From Tetraselmis striata (taxonomy: Eukaryota > Chlorophyta > Chlorodendrophyceae > Chlorodendrales > Chlorodendraceae): a stretch of 64,000 nt of DNA. The DNA is taken from the NCBI GenBank assembly GCA_006384855.1, contig VCJN01001737.1, forward strand, positions 27,071-91,070, written 5' to 3'. Of this stretch, positions 10,491-19,709 are shown piece after piece; within the stretch, counting starts at the first letter, position 1; the number at the start of each line of letters is the position of its first letter. The position numbers and the translations under genes are program-made. The notes below the pieces were generated by a model. The model saw nothing but the letters and a program-made list of their open reading frames with translations. It made no database searches and had not been told where the DNA came from.

Positions 10491-11074
10491 AAATAAAAAG
10501 GACGCCGAGTCGGTCAAACCGCCGCCACCGAACAGGGCGAGTAAACTACGGTAGTATATTATAGTATATTATATTTTTTGAATGTTGCGTCTAGCACATG
10601 TAATCACACACATTATACGCAAGTAGTACTGCTACATAATGTATTCTTCGTTATATTACAGCGACTACGTGTTTTACAGTACACAGCCGCATGGGGCTTC
10701 TCGGCAGTATGGATACATCCCAATACGGACCTTCCACTTTTTTTATCGGCCAACTTTTGTCCGGGCACGTTAGTGATGCTAACGGGGATTTTGGCATAAA
10801 ATACTACCCCTACGACGACGGCCTTCCACACCCGTGGGTTTCATACCCGTACCATCGCGAACTGGTACGTCGCGCGGCCCTCGGCTCCCTCGGCGCGCGG
10901 CTGCCTGCCGCGCCTGCGAGATGGCGGCGGCCGCCGCAGCGTCCAACAGCCAATTCGCCAGCGGCACAGGCAGCAGCCGCCATTCCACAGACCGCGCGAG
11001 ATTCGGCACTAGTAGTAACACTACAGCCTACCGCGCAGTGCCGAGCCCGTTTCATGACAGCCGGACGTATAGCC

Positions 11075-11548
11075 ATGGTGAATAGCAAGCGGCGTGAGGT
11101 ACCGGCGCAGAACCGGCGGGAGACGAAACGCCACGCCAAGTCCGCCGTGGCCGCCGCTGAGGAGCCCTCCCTGTTCTCCAAGGTGGCGCCCGCGCTCGCC
11201 AACACCTCCCCGGCGCCGTCGTCGGACTCTGGCGGGAGTGACACCTCTGCCGGCAGCGCTGGTGACGGGATGGAGGACGCGGTGGACTTCGCCATCGCCA
11301 ACATGTCTGCCGCTGCCGAGCGGCGTGCATGGGCCATGCAGGCTCTGCGGGCTGATATGTGGGCGAACGAGCCCCATGCTCAGGGGATCGGCACCGGATC
11401 TGAGCATTTCATTGCTGACTACTTTGAAGAGGCGACCTTCCGGGATAGTTTCCGGTGGCACAGCGCCGACGACGAGCATGCCCTTGCCGCTGCACTTGGG
11501 GTGCCATCCATCCCGCACGAAATGTCCGGTTTTCACACATTTGTGTAG
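11075..11548 (+). CDS. Truncated ORF, possible PIF/Harbinger-like transposase N-terminus (157 aa)
   Basis: The frame is open from 10691, but the ATG at 11075 lies in a good context (gccATGg). The N-terminal two thirds is Ala/Ser-rich and disordered. The last ~45 residues are better ordered (FRDSFRWHS, then ALAAALGVPSIP), a pattern like the segment before the DDE domain in PIF/Harbinger (HARBI1) transposases. No catalytic domain follows: the frame stops at 11548 just after entering sequence that recurs in every unit of the adjacent satellite array. I read it as a truncated transposase whose 3' end was captured by, or gave rise to, the satellite. The family link rests on memory of the pattern only. 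Confidence 0.35.
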   Translation: MVNSKRREVPAQNRRETKRHAKSAVAAAEEPSLFSKVAPALANTSPAPSSDSGGSDTSAGSAGDGMEDAVDFAIANMSAAAERRAWAMQALRADMWANEPHAQGIGTGSEHFIADYFEEATFRDSFRWHSADDEHALAAALGVPSIPHEMSGFHTFV

Positions 11549-13341
11549 TGTGAATATAGTGTGAATATTACGCGTCTTGTACGCCGGGTGGATGAGCATC
11601 CGGCGTCCGATGCACCCCGAATCTCACCAACACGCTACTCTACGCACCGCCAATGCACTCCGCCAGCCCCGCCTCCATCCGCGCGTCCTACGTTGCATTG
11701 TATAGATATACATACGTACATGTACTGCTCCGAAACCAGCCCACATGTCTTTTACGCCGGGTGGATGGGCATCCGGCGTCCGAAGCACCCCAAGTATTCG
11801 CAGCACGCTACTCTATGCACCGCAAATGCACTCCGCCAGCCCCGCCTCCATCCGCGTGGGCACCGGTAGTAAGTGTTGTTGTGTGCGCACATCGTGACAA
11901 CATTACACCGTGGGAATTGCAATTAGCGGTGGATAATGTGAATAACGCAGTTTCGAAATCGACGGAGAATGAGGCGGTGCTGGCGGAGTGCATTGGCGGT
12001 GCATAGAATAGCGTGTTGCTGGGGTTTTGGCTGCATCGGACGCCGTATTCCCATCCATCCCGCACGGAATGTCCGGTTTTCACACATTTGTGTAGTGTGA
12101 ATATTACGCATCTTGTACGCCGGGTGGATGGGCATCCGGCGTCCGATGCACCCCGAATCTCACCAACCCGCTACTCTACGCACCGCCAATGCACTCCGCC
12201 AGCCCCGCCTCCATCCGCGCGTCCTACGTTGCATTGTATAGATATACATACGTACATGTACTGCTCCGAAACCAGCCCACATGTCTTTTACGCCGGGGGG
12301 ATGGGCATCCGGCGTCCGAAGCACCCCAAGTATTCGCAGCACGCTACTCTATGCACCGCAAATGCACTCCGCCAGTCCCGCCTCCATCCGCATGGGAACC
12401 GGTAGTAAGTGTTGTTGTGTGCGCACATCGTGACAACATTACACCGTGGGAATTGCAATTAGCGGTGGATAATGTGAATAACGCAGTTTCGAAATCGACG
12501 GAGAATGAGGCGGTGCTGGCGGAGTGCATTGGCGGTGCATAGAATAGCGTGTTGCTGGGGTTTTGGCTGCATCGGACGCCGTATTCCCATCCATCCCGCA
12601 CGGAATGTCCGGTTTTCACACATTTGTGTAGTGTGAATATAGTGTGAATATTTCGCGTCTTGTACGCCGGGTGGATGGGCATCCGGCGTCCGATGCACCC
12701 CGAATCTCACCAAAACGCTACTCTACGCACCGCCAATGCACTCCGCCAGCCCCGCCTCCATCCGCGCGTCCTACGTTGCATTGTATAGATATACATACGT
12801 ACATGTACTGCTCCGAAACCAGCCCACATGTCTTTTACGCCGGGTGGATGGGCATCCGGCGTCCGAAGCACCCCAAGTATTCGCAGCACGCTATTCTATG
12901 CACCGCCAATGCACTCCGCCAGCCCCGCCTCCATCCGCGTGGGCACCGGTAGTAAGTGTTGTTGTGTGCGCACATCGTGACAACATTACACCGTGGGAAT
13001 TGCAATTAGCGGTGGATAATGTGAATAACGCAGTTTCGAAATCGTTGGAGAATGAGGCGGTGCTGGCGGAGTGCATTGGCGGTGCATAGAATAGCGTGTT
13101 CCTAGGGTTTTGGCTGCATCGGACGCCGTATTCCCATCCATCCCGCACGGAATGTCCGGTTTTCACACATTTGTGTAGTGTGAATATAGTGTGAATATTA
13201 CGCGTCTTGTACGCCGGGTGGATGGGCATCCGGCGTCCGATGCACCCCGAATCTCACCAACACGCTTCTCTACGCACCGCCAATGCACTCCGCCAGCCCC
13301 GCCTCCATCCGCGCGCGTCCTACGTTGCATTGTATATATAA
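11505..13341. repeat. Satellite array, left part (~547-551-bp units)
   Basis: About 3.3 units of the same satellite that fills the right end of the window. Each unit contains two copies of a block around 'gccgggtggatgggcatcc' followed by 'cactccgccagccccgcc', a block ending 'cacacatttgtgtag', and a short TA-rich tract. The GCCGGGTG/CATCCGGC core is a near-perfect hairpin. The many ORFs on both strands repeat with the unit and are not genes. The last unit is interrupted at 13341, inside its TA tract, by the virus insertion. Confidence 0.95.
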
Positions 13342-13481
13342 TATATATCTCCAGTGGGGTATAACTGGGGTATAAGTGGGGTATAACGCCGCTAACTCGA
13401 CATGAAAATCTCACCCCACACGTCGATTATCGGTGTCATTTTATTTCAGCTTGATTCTAGTGTGTAAAAGTGGGGTATGAC

Positions 13482-13597
13482 GCCACAAACGCTACACTGG
13501 TTAAACAAACGCCACAAACGCTACACTGGTTAAACATGCGCCACAAACGCTACACTGGTTAAACATGCGCCACAAATGCTACACTGGTTAAACATAC
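13482..13597 (+). repeat. 29-bp tandem repeats (4 units) in left TIR
   Basis: Four 29-bp units begin 'gccacaaa(c/t)gctacactgg' and are separated by nothing. The last unit has one internal base change, and the unit ends vary (aaac, atgc, atac). They may be iterons for a replication or terminal-binding protein; that role is inferred from position only. Confidence 0.85.
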
Positions 13598-14157
13598 GCC
13601 ACTTGCGCGATCCGGTTGTTTAGCAAATGGATTGGGTTGGTTGCGTTATCCGGAACGCTTCTATCCGGAACGCTTCTATCCGGAGCGCTCTATCCGGACG
13701 CGCGATCCGGTTTAGCAAACGGATTGGCTTGGTTGCGTTATCCGGAACGCTCGTTCAGGTTGTTTAGCAAACTGATTGGCTTGGTTGCGCAAACGGAATA
13801 TTCCGCCACTATTAAAACCTGCGACATCATCATTTTCACTCAGACCACATCCCCCAACTGAGAAGCTCCGTCGTACCGAGACACCCTTGTGTCGCTATGA
13901 TGGTGCGATTGACTGGGAAAGTACCTGTATCCGTACACGTACCCGTACAGCGAGATGGTAATCGCAGTAGGGCCTCGTGTCCAGGCTTACTCGCACCATG
14001 TACGGGTGCCGCTACGATACGGTACCGACCCGATAGGGCCTATCGGTTCGGCGTGGTCTCGCCCCTGTGATCCTGCTCGGAGTGAGCGTGCGTGTATGTC
14101 CTTCGGGACCGACACAGGCTTCGGTGTCTGTAGACACCCCAAGTTCACGGAAATTCT

Positions 14158-14249
14158 CGACGCCCGTCGACGCCCGTCGACGCCCGTCGACCGCCCTGGT
14201 CGACCGCTCTCGACGCTCGTCGACGCCCGTCGACGCCCGTCGACGACCA
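14158..14249 (+). repeat. GTCGAC decamer array in left TIR
   Basis: Repeats of a 10-bp unit 'gacgcccgtc' make successive GTCGAC palindromes, interrupted by variant units 'cgccctggtc' and 'cgctctcgac'. The array is followed at 14257-14276 by the perfect 20-bp palindrome TGCTGGTACCGGTACCAGCA. The mirror copy lies at 36980-37073. Stacked palindromes near a virus end are candidate protein-binding or recombination sites. Confidence 0.75.
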
Positions 14250-15088
14250 GCTGCACTGCTGGTACCGGTACCAGCAACATGTAATCATCAATTTGCAGTA
14301 GTAGCACCTCGTCGACCAACTGTACTGGTGTGATTTACAAAAAAGGGCAGCAGCTCGTCGACCAGCAAAACATGTAATCATTTAAAAATTTTCAGCCCGA
14401 TACCGCTTTGCCGACCACCACTACGCGGGGTGGGCGAGGTGCGACATCGACTACATGAACCATCGCGCTGCCACTATGGAAGCTCCTGAAATTCACACGA
14501 AAGCTTCAACTGTCTTCAATGTATCGTTGGGCGCAGTAACATGATTTTCTGTGGCGGAAAATTGGCACACCATTCGCTCCAGGCACGCCCGCTCAAGGTG
14601 TATGACCAAATGATTTTGCAAAAATCTTTCATCGGATTTGCCGCCAAGGGGGGATGGAAGGTGGGATGGAGGTGGGATCATCCCACCTAGCCTTTTAGCC
14701 CGATACCAACGTGATTTTTGTATTTTTCATGTCGAACAAAGGGTCCAAGGTGGGATAGGTGGGATAAAAGCCAAAACCTTTTTTTTCTATGGTATTTCTT
14801 TGCAAATTCATTTTGCAAAATAAATATGAATTTGCATGGCTCTACAAAAAACTTTCTCCATTCTATCCCACCTATCCCACCTTCTATTACTTTATCGACT
14901 AGGAAATAGTGAGAATCATGTCGATATCGGGCTAAAACACGAAGGTGGGATGACCCCCACCTATCCCACCTTCCATCCCACCTATCCCACCTTCCATCCC
15001 ACCTCACGCCTCCAAGCCTTGGCAAATTCGTTCGCATCCAGGCCCGCCCAAGCACTCCGGGACCAACCTGGTACCTCAACCTGGGACC

Positions 15089-15871
15089 TCACGCCACCAA
15101 AACGACCTCGCTAAATCGCGGTGGAGGCCCTTCGTCAACCGTCATAAGAAGTCGGTAGTGCGTGTACGAAGCTGGGGTTGTGACACTACCCTGAAATAGG
15201 TATGCGTCATCAGTAGGGATGTCGTCGGAGTCAAAGTCCGCTTGAAAAAATGTATTTGTTGCCTTGTTTGCGGATGGGATCACGGTGTACGACATGTTTG
15301 TGTAAACGGCAAGATCGGTCCAGTTTGTACCGTTGTTGGACCCTTGAAGTGTACAAAACTCCACTAGCTTGTCATTCCATGCTGTCGTATTCCAAAGCCG
15401 CACGCCGGTAACCGTGGCGGGTGCCGGAAGCTGGATGGCGAGGAAGTGCGGTGGCGAGTTAGCAGCATTGGCAACCCATGCCTCATATGAAGCTCCGCTT
15501 TTCCTATCGAATGCCAGCCATCCTTCATAGTTCACACCGGCATTACCCGACTCGGTCACTGTGTAGCCCTGGTCGCTATAACCACTAAGTGCTGGGACCG
15601 GAACAGCTGGTACACTGGTTGTATGGCTACCTAGGGGCTGAATTCCCGACGAGTTCCCCTCTCCGTCAATGAGTTCTACCCAAAACCAATACTGAGTTCC
15701 GGGCGATAGACCTGTAACCGTTTTCAAACCGTTATCGTAATCGTAGCTCACACCGGGATCGATGGTGCTAGTCGCAGTTCCGATGAAATCGGAGGTCACC
15801 GTTGTATACGTCCCGACAGGAATACTGTTAGTTGTATTCTGAAACAGTCGGATCTCGCTGATATCACTCAT
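15089..15871 (-). CDS. F5/8-type C (discoidin) and FN3-like adhesin, copy 1 (260 aa)
   Basis: Probable virion or secreted binding protein. Residues 1 to about 88 form an FN3-like beta module (LKTVTGLSPGTQYWFWVEL). Residues from about 95 to 235 match the F5/8C pattern: WLAFDRKSGASYEAW, then FLAIQLPAPATVTGVRLWNT, then LQGSNNGTNWTDL. Such domains bind glycans or lipids, so host-surface binding is the natural inference. There is no signal peptide or membrane segment. The gene is the last of the leftward cassette and ends 22 bp from the TIR. It starts at an ATG in an A-rich context (aacaaATGag). Its sequence appears identical to copy 2. Confidence 0.75.
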   Translation of the reverse strand: MSDISEIRLFQNTTNSIPVGTYTTVTSDFIGTATSTIDPGVSYDYDNGLKTVTGLSPGTQYWFWVELIDGEGNSSGIQPLGSHTTSVPAVPVPALSGYSDQGYTVTESGNAGVNYEGWLAFDRKSGASYEAWVANAANSPPHFLAIQLPAPATVTGVRLWNTTAWNDKLVEFCTLQGSNNGTNWTDLAVYTNMSYTVIPSANKATNTFFQADFDSDDIPTDDAYLFQGSVTTPASYTHYRLLMTVDEGPPPRFSEVVLVA

Positions 15872-15892
15872 TTGTTTATACTCGAGAATACT

Positions 15893-16393
15893 TCAACTCT
15901 CCAACGATTTTGGTATAGAGGGAGCCCGGTCCTCCAGCCTATTTATCTCCGCACATACATGGCGTATGAATTCAGCCAGATCTCTAAACGCCCCGTAGTC
16001 CATCGTGCTAGTCAAAAAGGCCTCCGTGTTGATTTCTCTTAGAAGCTCGCCGTATCGTGCACTTACCTCTTCGTGTCTGTTGTATAATTCTGACCACCTC
16101 ATCGCGCCCGAGATACTTGAAATTGCGCCAGCAACAAGTGAAATGCAACCTGAGACGGTTACCGCAACACCATACGTGCCGATGTGATGGATGCCAAAAA
16201 CAATGTTTGTACACCCGACCAAAAAGGATAACAATACGTTAGCATAAACGGATAAATCGTGCCTAGTCTTGAAGTATCGGTACGCTTTTTCGTGGAGATG
16301 CCGTTGCTTTCTTGATAATTCGCGCCAGCGTAGCAATAAAGGATTTTCGAGTTCGATACTTCCGCCACCGTTTGATTCGGTGCGATCGCTCAT
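15893..16393 (-). CDS. Two-helix membrane protein, SLATT-like architecture, copy 1 (166 aa)
   Basis: The N-terminal ~48 residues are polar and basic and carry WRELSRKQRHLHEKAYRYF. Two hydrophobic helices follow (about 49-68 and 73-97), then a long amphipathic helical tail with RHEEVSARYGELLREI. This resembles SLATT/DUF4231-type 2-TM proteins, where a helix, a TM pair and a cytoplasmic helix form pore-like effectors in prokaryotic nucleotide-signalling systems. Similar small proteins occur in large DNA viruses. Its role in a PLV is unknown; a virion-membrane or membrane-lysis protein is possible. It lies 2 bp from the upstream 70-aa gene. Confidence 0.5.
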   Translation of the reverse strand: MSDRTESNGGGSIELENPLLLRWRELSRKQRHLHEKAYRYFKTRHDLSVYANVLLSFLVGCTNIVFGIHHIGTYGVAVTVSGCISLVAGAISSISGAMRWSELYNRHEEVSARYGELLREINTEAFLTSTMDYGAFRDLAEFIRHVCAEINRLEDRAPSIPKSLES

Positions 16394-16395
16394 TG

Positions 16396-16608
16396 CTATC
16401 TGAAAACAAATTGCCCGACCAGCGAGGGATCGTCAAAATCTAGCTGGAGTTGGCTCCGGCTAGCGATGTCACTAATCTCGAACCCAATTGAGTTGATCCT
16501 AATCGACGATGTGAATCCTAGCAGTGTGTTGCGACCGACGAAACTCACTATGGTTGGCGTGTTTGTTCTTATCTGGCTGATGTTAACGGAAACGGTCGCG
16601 TTACTCAT
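16396..16608 (-). CDS. Small virion-cassette protein, unknown, copy 1 (70 aa)
   Basis: A short ORF starts at an ATG with the A-rich context shared by its neighbours and ends 2 bp before the SLATT-like gene. The composition suggests beta strands (TVSVNISQI, TIVSFVGRN, LQLDFDD) with no membrane segment. Conservation in both copies proves little because the duplication is recent. The tight spacing in the gene row supports it as real. No family is recognised; a small capsid or cement protein is possible by position. Confidence 0.55.
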   Translation of the reverse strand: MSNATVSVNISQIRTNTPTIVSFVGRNTLLGFTSSIRINSIGFEISDIASRSQLQLDFDDPSLVGQFVFR

Positions 16609-16618
16609 TTACTACTTA

Positions 16619-17458
16619 CTAGGCAGAATCGCTGAATGACGCTGTGATGTTAACACCCGCCTCCTCATTCCCTGGCGTGGCAGTTAGCGAGAACGAATCA
16701 AGGGTCGGGGGAGTTGTATCGGAAGCGGTCGTGATAGTAGCGGGCGTCGAAGCTGTAGCCAAAGTATCGTTCCCGACATTGTCCCTAGCCAACAACCAGC
16801 CGTAATAGGTTGTTCCAGGCGTCAATCCGCTGGTCGTATGAGATGTAACCGTACCACTGAGAGCTACACCGTTTGCTTTTATAGCTGCAGCGGTGGGAGC
16901 GCTGGTTTGCGTGTCCGAAATCCACAGGTACAGACTCTGTACCGCATCGTTGTCGCTAGACGCTATCGTGATATCGATCTCCGAAGTAGCCGGTGTACCG
17001 GAGGCAAGGGTGAATGTAGAGATAACCGGCGGGGTATTGTCTTCGGTCGTATACGCACCGAACGGTGTGATTGACTCATTACCACTCCCATCAACGAGCC
17101 GGAGCCAGAAATATCGTTGAGCGTTGGGGGCGCCGATAATATAGGTGTAATTCAGACTGGACCCCGATATACTGCCAGTAATGTTGGTTTCCGTACGCGT
17201 ACCCACATCGTTTACTGTGTTAACACCGAGGTGAGCTTGGGCCACTGTCATTGTTTGATTGAATTCGAAGAGAAAATCGACATCGGTTTCGGATAGCGCT
17301 GTTGAGAACGAAACGAGGATCTCCGAAAGAAGGTCCGGATCGATGGAAAACCCTTTTCCGAAAAGTTCAAAAAAACCCATTCTCACTTTGATTCCGATAG
17401 CGAGCTTCCGCCTCGGGAAATCGATGGTTGAATCTGTCGTCCCAAACGTGTGCCTCAT
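16619..17458 (-). CDS. FN3-repeat adhesin, copy 1 (279 aa)
   Basis: After an N-terminal ~70 residues without FN3 pattern, two FN3/Ig-like modules follow. The first ends with FWLRLVDGSGNES; the second has TPPVISTFTLASG and LTPGTTYYGWLLARDNVGN. The beginning of a third module (TPPTLDSFSLTATPG) stops after about 30 residues, so the C-terminus looks trimmed compared with a full module. No signal peptide is seen. It is probably a fibre-like or decorating virion protein that binds host glycans or proteins. Its FN3 module resembles that of the 260-aa adhesin in the same cassette, suggesting domain shuffling. Confidence 0.6.
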   Translation of the reverse strand: MRHTFGTTDSTIDFPRRKLAIGIKVRMGFFELFGKGFSIDPDLLSEILVSFSTALSETDVDFLFEFNQTMTVAQAHLGVNTVNDVGTRTETNITGSISGSSLNYTYIIGAPNAQRYFWLRLVDGSGNESITPFGAYTTEDNTPPVISTFTLASGTPATSEIDITIASSDNDAVQSLYLWISDTQTSAPTAAAIKANGVALSGTVTSHTTSGLTPGTTYYGWLLARDNVGNDTLATASTPATITTASDTTPPTLDSFSLTATPGNEEAGVNITASFSDSA

Positions 17459-18448
17459 TTATGCTACGCGGTAGAAAGTGATGCAGGCCGTGTAATGCGA
17501 CACGTTGGTCGCTATGGCGTACGACACCGCCTCACGCAGCTCGAGCTCGATGAACCCCAGGTGATCTAGAGGAGGTTTGATAGGCACACCTACTACGTCG
17601 CTACAAACCGGTTTGACCGTCTGCTTGTACCCGAAGTACCGCTCGGCGCCGTCGTCGTTGGAGCCAGGAAGATAGGCCAAAATATTGCGCGACGTATGTG
17701 GGTCGATGACAAACGACGGCGTGGTCAGCACGAGCCCAGTAGGCAGATCGACAATAGCCTTGTCGACGTATACCGGCGAGCAATACGAAACCGCCATGTT
17801 CCACTGACCACCTCTAGACATCTCAAAAGTTTGGAAATTGAACGGGATAAGTACTCTTGACGAATCACCGTTGTATTTCGTGGCCAGGTCGTCGCCGCTT
17901 GACACCCACAGATGGTAGAAGCTCTCTGCGATGGGGCGCTCGGGTTCATCCGTCCAGAAGACGAGACTGAAACGGAAGTCCTCAGCATTTCCAGGCGTCC
18001 ACGGGAAAATCTCCTGAGACGTCGCTGTTTGCGTTTGGTACAACTTGAATTCAAGCTGGCGCAGTGTGGCAACGTTGTCGCCGAGAGTAATCCCACCGCA
18101 GCTATTGCTTTGCAAATATGGCGTGTCAGCCATGACGCCGTAGTAAGCCGTCTGCTTCCAGCTCGGAAGCATTGCGATAATGGCACTTTTATCGGTCTGC
18201 CGCCATGCCTTGTGTGTGTTCAGAGCCGGGAACGACTTGCAAAACAAAAGCAAGGACATCGGACGCCCGGTGTTCTGCACGTAGCTTGAACCCATCATGC
18301 TTCCGACGACGGGAGTGATCCACTCGAGCCCGAATCGCACCAGACGCCCGGATAACTCGTTAAGGCGCGAGGCACCGACGTCGTAGGTGAAATCGTACTT
18401 CTGGCCGCTCAAGCGGTCCGCCGAATTGACAAGGATACGGCTTATCAT
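17459..18448 (-). CDS. Putative virion structural protein, penton-like N-terminus, copy 1 (329 aa)
   Basis: Placed immediately downstream of the major capsid gene. The N-terminus MISRILVNSADRLSG and the following YDFTYDV resemble the opening 'NS-x-DR ... F-x-L' segment of single-jelly-roll minor capsid proteins of PLVs and large DNA viruses. The rest is rich in predicted strands without TM helices. The gene at 27266 is the stronger penton candidate, so this may be a second minor capsid or vertex protein. In copy 1 its ATG overlaps the capsid stop codon (ATGA). Residue 33 is Ser here and Tyr in copy 2. Confidence 0.5.
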   Translation of the reverse strand: MISRILVNSADRLSGQKYDFTYDVGASRLNELSGRLVRFGLEWITPVVGSMMGSSYVQNTGRPMSLLLFCKSFPALNTHKAWRQTDKSAIIAMLPSWKQTAYYGVMADTPYLQSNSCGGITLGDNVATLRQLEFKLYQTQTATSQEIFPWTPGNAEDFRFSLVFWTDEPERPIAESFYHLWVSSGDDLATKYNGDSSRVLIPFNFQTFEMSRGGQWNMAVSYCSPVYVDKAIVDLPTGLVLTTPSFVIDPHTSRNILAYLPGSNDDGAERYFGYKQTVKPVCSDVVGVPIKPPLDHLGFIELELREAVSYAIATNVSHYTACITFYRVA

Positions 18449-19686
18449 TTAGCCTGATGCTTAGAAAACCGTCTGGGCCATGCCCGTAGGGTCAATGAAA
18501 AGCACTGCATCGATATGCAAGTGAAGGTATCGATGCGCTGCGCGGCGCCCAGCCCGCTCGCGAATTGAGCCCGCAGGTAGATGAGAGAGGTCGACATGTC
18601 GATACCGTTCTCAGACACAGAGGACTTTCCGTGCTGCAGCTCGAGGTCCTGGGCAACAATGTAGGTGCCCGCAGCCGCGGTCCACGTGGTCTTATCGATA
18701 ACACCATGATCGAGGGCCCCGAGAGCGTGGAAGGCTTTCTGCAACTCCATATACGCCTCCGCGTCGGAGTCGACGGGCCGCTGCGGATACAGAATGCCGC
18801 CGCAGTCGTAGCTCCAGCGACCAACATCGCCAAACAGGTTGGCCCGAGCAGAGAGAGTATTTTTGGTGCCGTCGCCGATATTGGCCTGCGGGCGGAACAC
18901 AGTGAGGAGCGTCTTCAAGGACCGGGCGCTAGTAGAGATAAGCGTGTTAACTGACGAAGCGTCCTTTTCGACGCTGGACGAATGGTTCTGAAACGTGGTC
19001 ATTGGGATCCGGTACCCCGCACTGTTGGCCTGTGAAATGGCTATAGCGACCTCGGAGTTCAGCTTGATGACCTCGGTGACCATCTCCGGGTCGTACACCT
19101 TCCAGGGGCAAGCGGCCGTGCTAGTTTGCGCGTCGTTGACGTTGGCCAGGGTGAGGTTCAAGCGAAGGCGGTCGCGGCTCATATCGCCAACGGGCAGGTA
19201 CTTGTGTTGCAGGGTCCCAACCACGCCGGACAAGAGCGGGATACAAAACGTCACCGTGGTCCCGGAACCGATTTCGGCACCGGTCCTAATAGCATCCTCG
19301 GAAAGCCCCTCAACGACGGTCGAGCCGAAATTTTCGTTGGTCGAAGTGGACTGGGCGTCGCTCAGGATATTGCGTAGCAGCCCGTACTGGTCGATGTATT
19401 CCAGTACAGAGCTGCCATAGACACACTCTAGAAGGCGGATGACCGCAGACGCGGTGAAATCCAGCTTCATGGTGTTGGTTGCATCCTCGTTCTTCAGCTT
19501 GAATTTCAAGTACGACTGTTTCGTATTTAGGAACTCGCCTCTATTACCACATGGGACCGAGAACTCGATTGTGTCGCCGGGGCTGAACTCGCGGCCGTTT
19601 ATAGGCGGGAGATTGTGGCGCACCTTCATGCCGCCGACGGAGCGGGGCTTGGGAGCATAGACGAATGAGTCGCTAAGGCCGGACAT
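18445..19686 (-). CDS. Major capsid protein, copy 1, frameshifted C-terminus (413 aa)
   Basis: PLV-type major capsid protein, expected to form double-jelly-roll hexons. The N-terminal half has the typical opening strands (FLNTKQSYLKFKLKN), the LLECVYGSSVLEYIDQYGLL helix and a loop ending in the FCIPLLSGVVG strand and 'KYLPVGDMSRDRLRLNLTL'. A second jelly roll follows. Copies 1 and 2 agree to about residue 389. Here two additional bases (18519-18520) shift the frame, giving a different 24-residue tail and a stop overlapping the next ATG. The tail of copy 2 looks more natural for a terminal strand, so this copy is probably the altered one. Whether it still assembles is unknown. Confidence 0.8.
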   Translation of the reverse strand: MSGLSDSFVYAPKPRSVGGMKVRHNLPPINGREFSPGDTIEFSVPCGNRGEFLNTKQSYLKFKLKNEDATNTMKLDFTASAVIRLLECVYGSSVLEYIDQYGLLRNILSDAQSTSTNENFGSTVVEGLSEDAIRTGAEIGSGTTVTFCIPLLSGVVGTLQHKYLPVGDMSRDRLRLNLTLANVNDAQTSTAACPWKVYDPEMVTEVIKLNSEVAIAISQANSAGYRIPMTTFQNHSSSVEKDASSVNTLISTSARSLKTLLTVFRPQANIGDGTKNTLSARANLFGDVGRWSYDCGGILYPQRPVDSDAEAYMELQKAFHALGALDHGVIDKTTWTAAAGTYIVAQDLELQHGKSSVSENGIDMSTSLIYLRAQFASGLGAAQRIDTFTCISMQCFSLTLRAWPRRFSKHQAK

Positions 19687-19709
19687 TTGATACTAACTGG
19701 ACAGAATTT

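Larger units (their letters stand above)
13342..15066 (+). repeat. Left terminal inverted repeat (~1.7 kb)
   Basis: Matches the reverse complement of 36173-37887 almost throughout; the inner edge is at 'gggaccaa' (15059-15066). Order from the tip inward: three or four copies of a 'tggggtataa' motif; four 29-bp repeats; 'atccgga' repeats; a GTCGAC-rich decamer array; a perfect 20-bp palindrome at 14257-14276; and 'ggtgggata' type repeats. Differences from the right copy include scattered base changes and an ~11-bp length difference in the 'ggtgggata' tract near 14752. The small ORFs inside occur in mirror image in the right copy and do not look coding. Confidence 0.92.

Noticed and set aside
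10125..10517. Pro/Arg and Gly-rich ORFs on both strands
   Set aside because: They translate a C run and CCG-rich low-complexity DNA; no protein-like composition.
13482..13597. 29-bp repeats resembling a CRISPR array
   Set aside because: The units are contiguous with no spacers, lie in a TIR of a eukaryotic element and are mirrored at the other end.
13616..14381. Small ORFs within the TIRs
   Set aside because: They sit on GTCGAC and other tandem repeats and appear in mirror image in both TIRs without protein-like composition.
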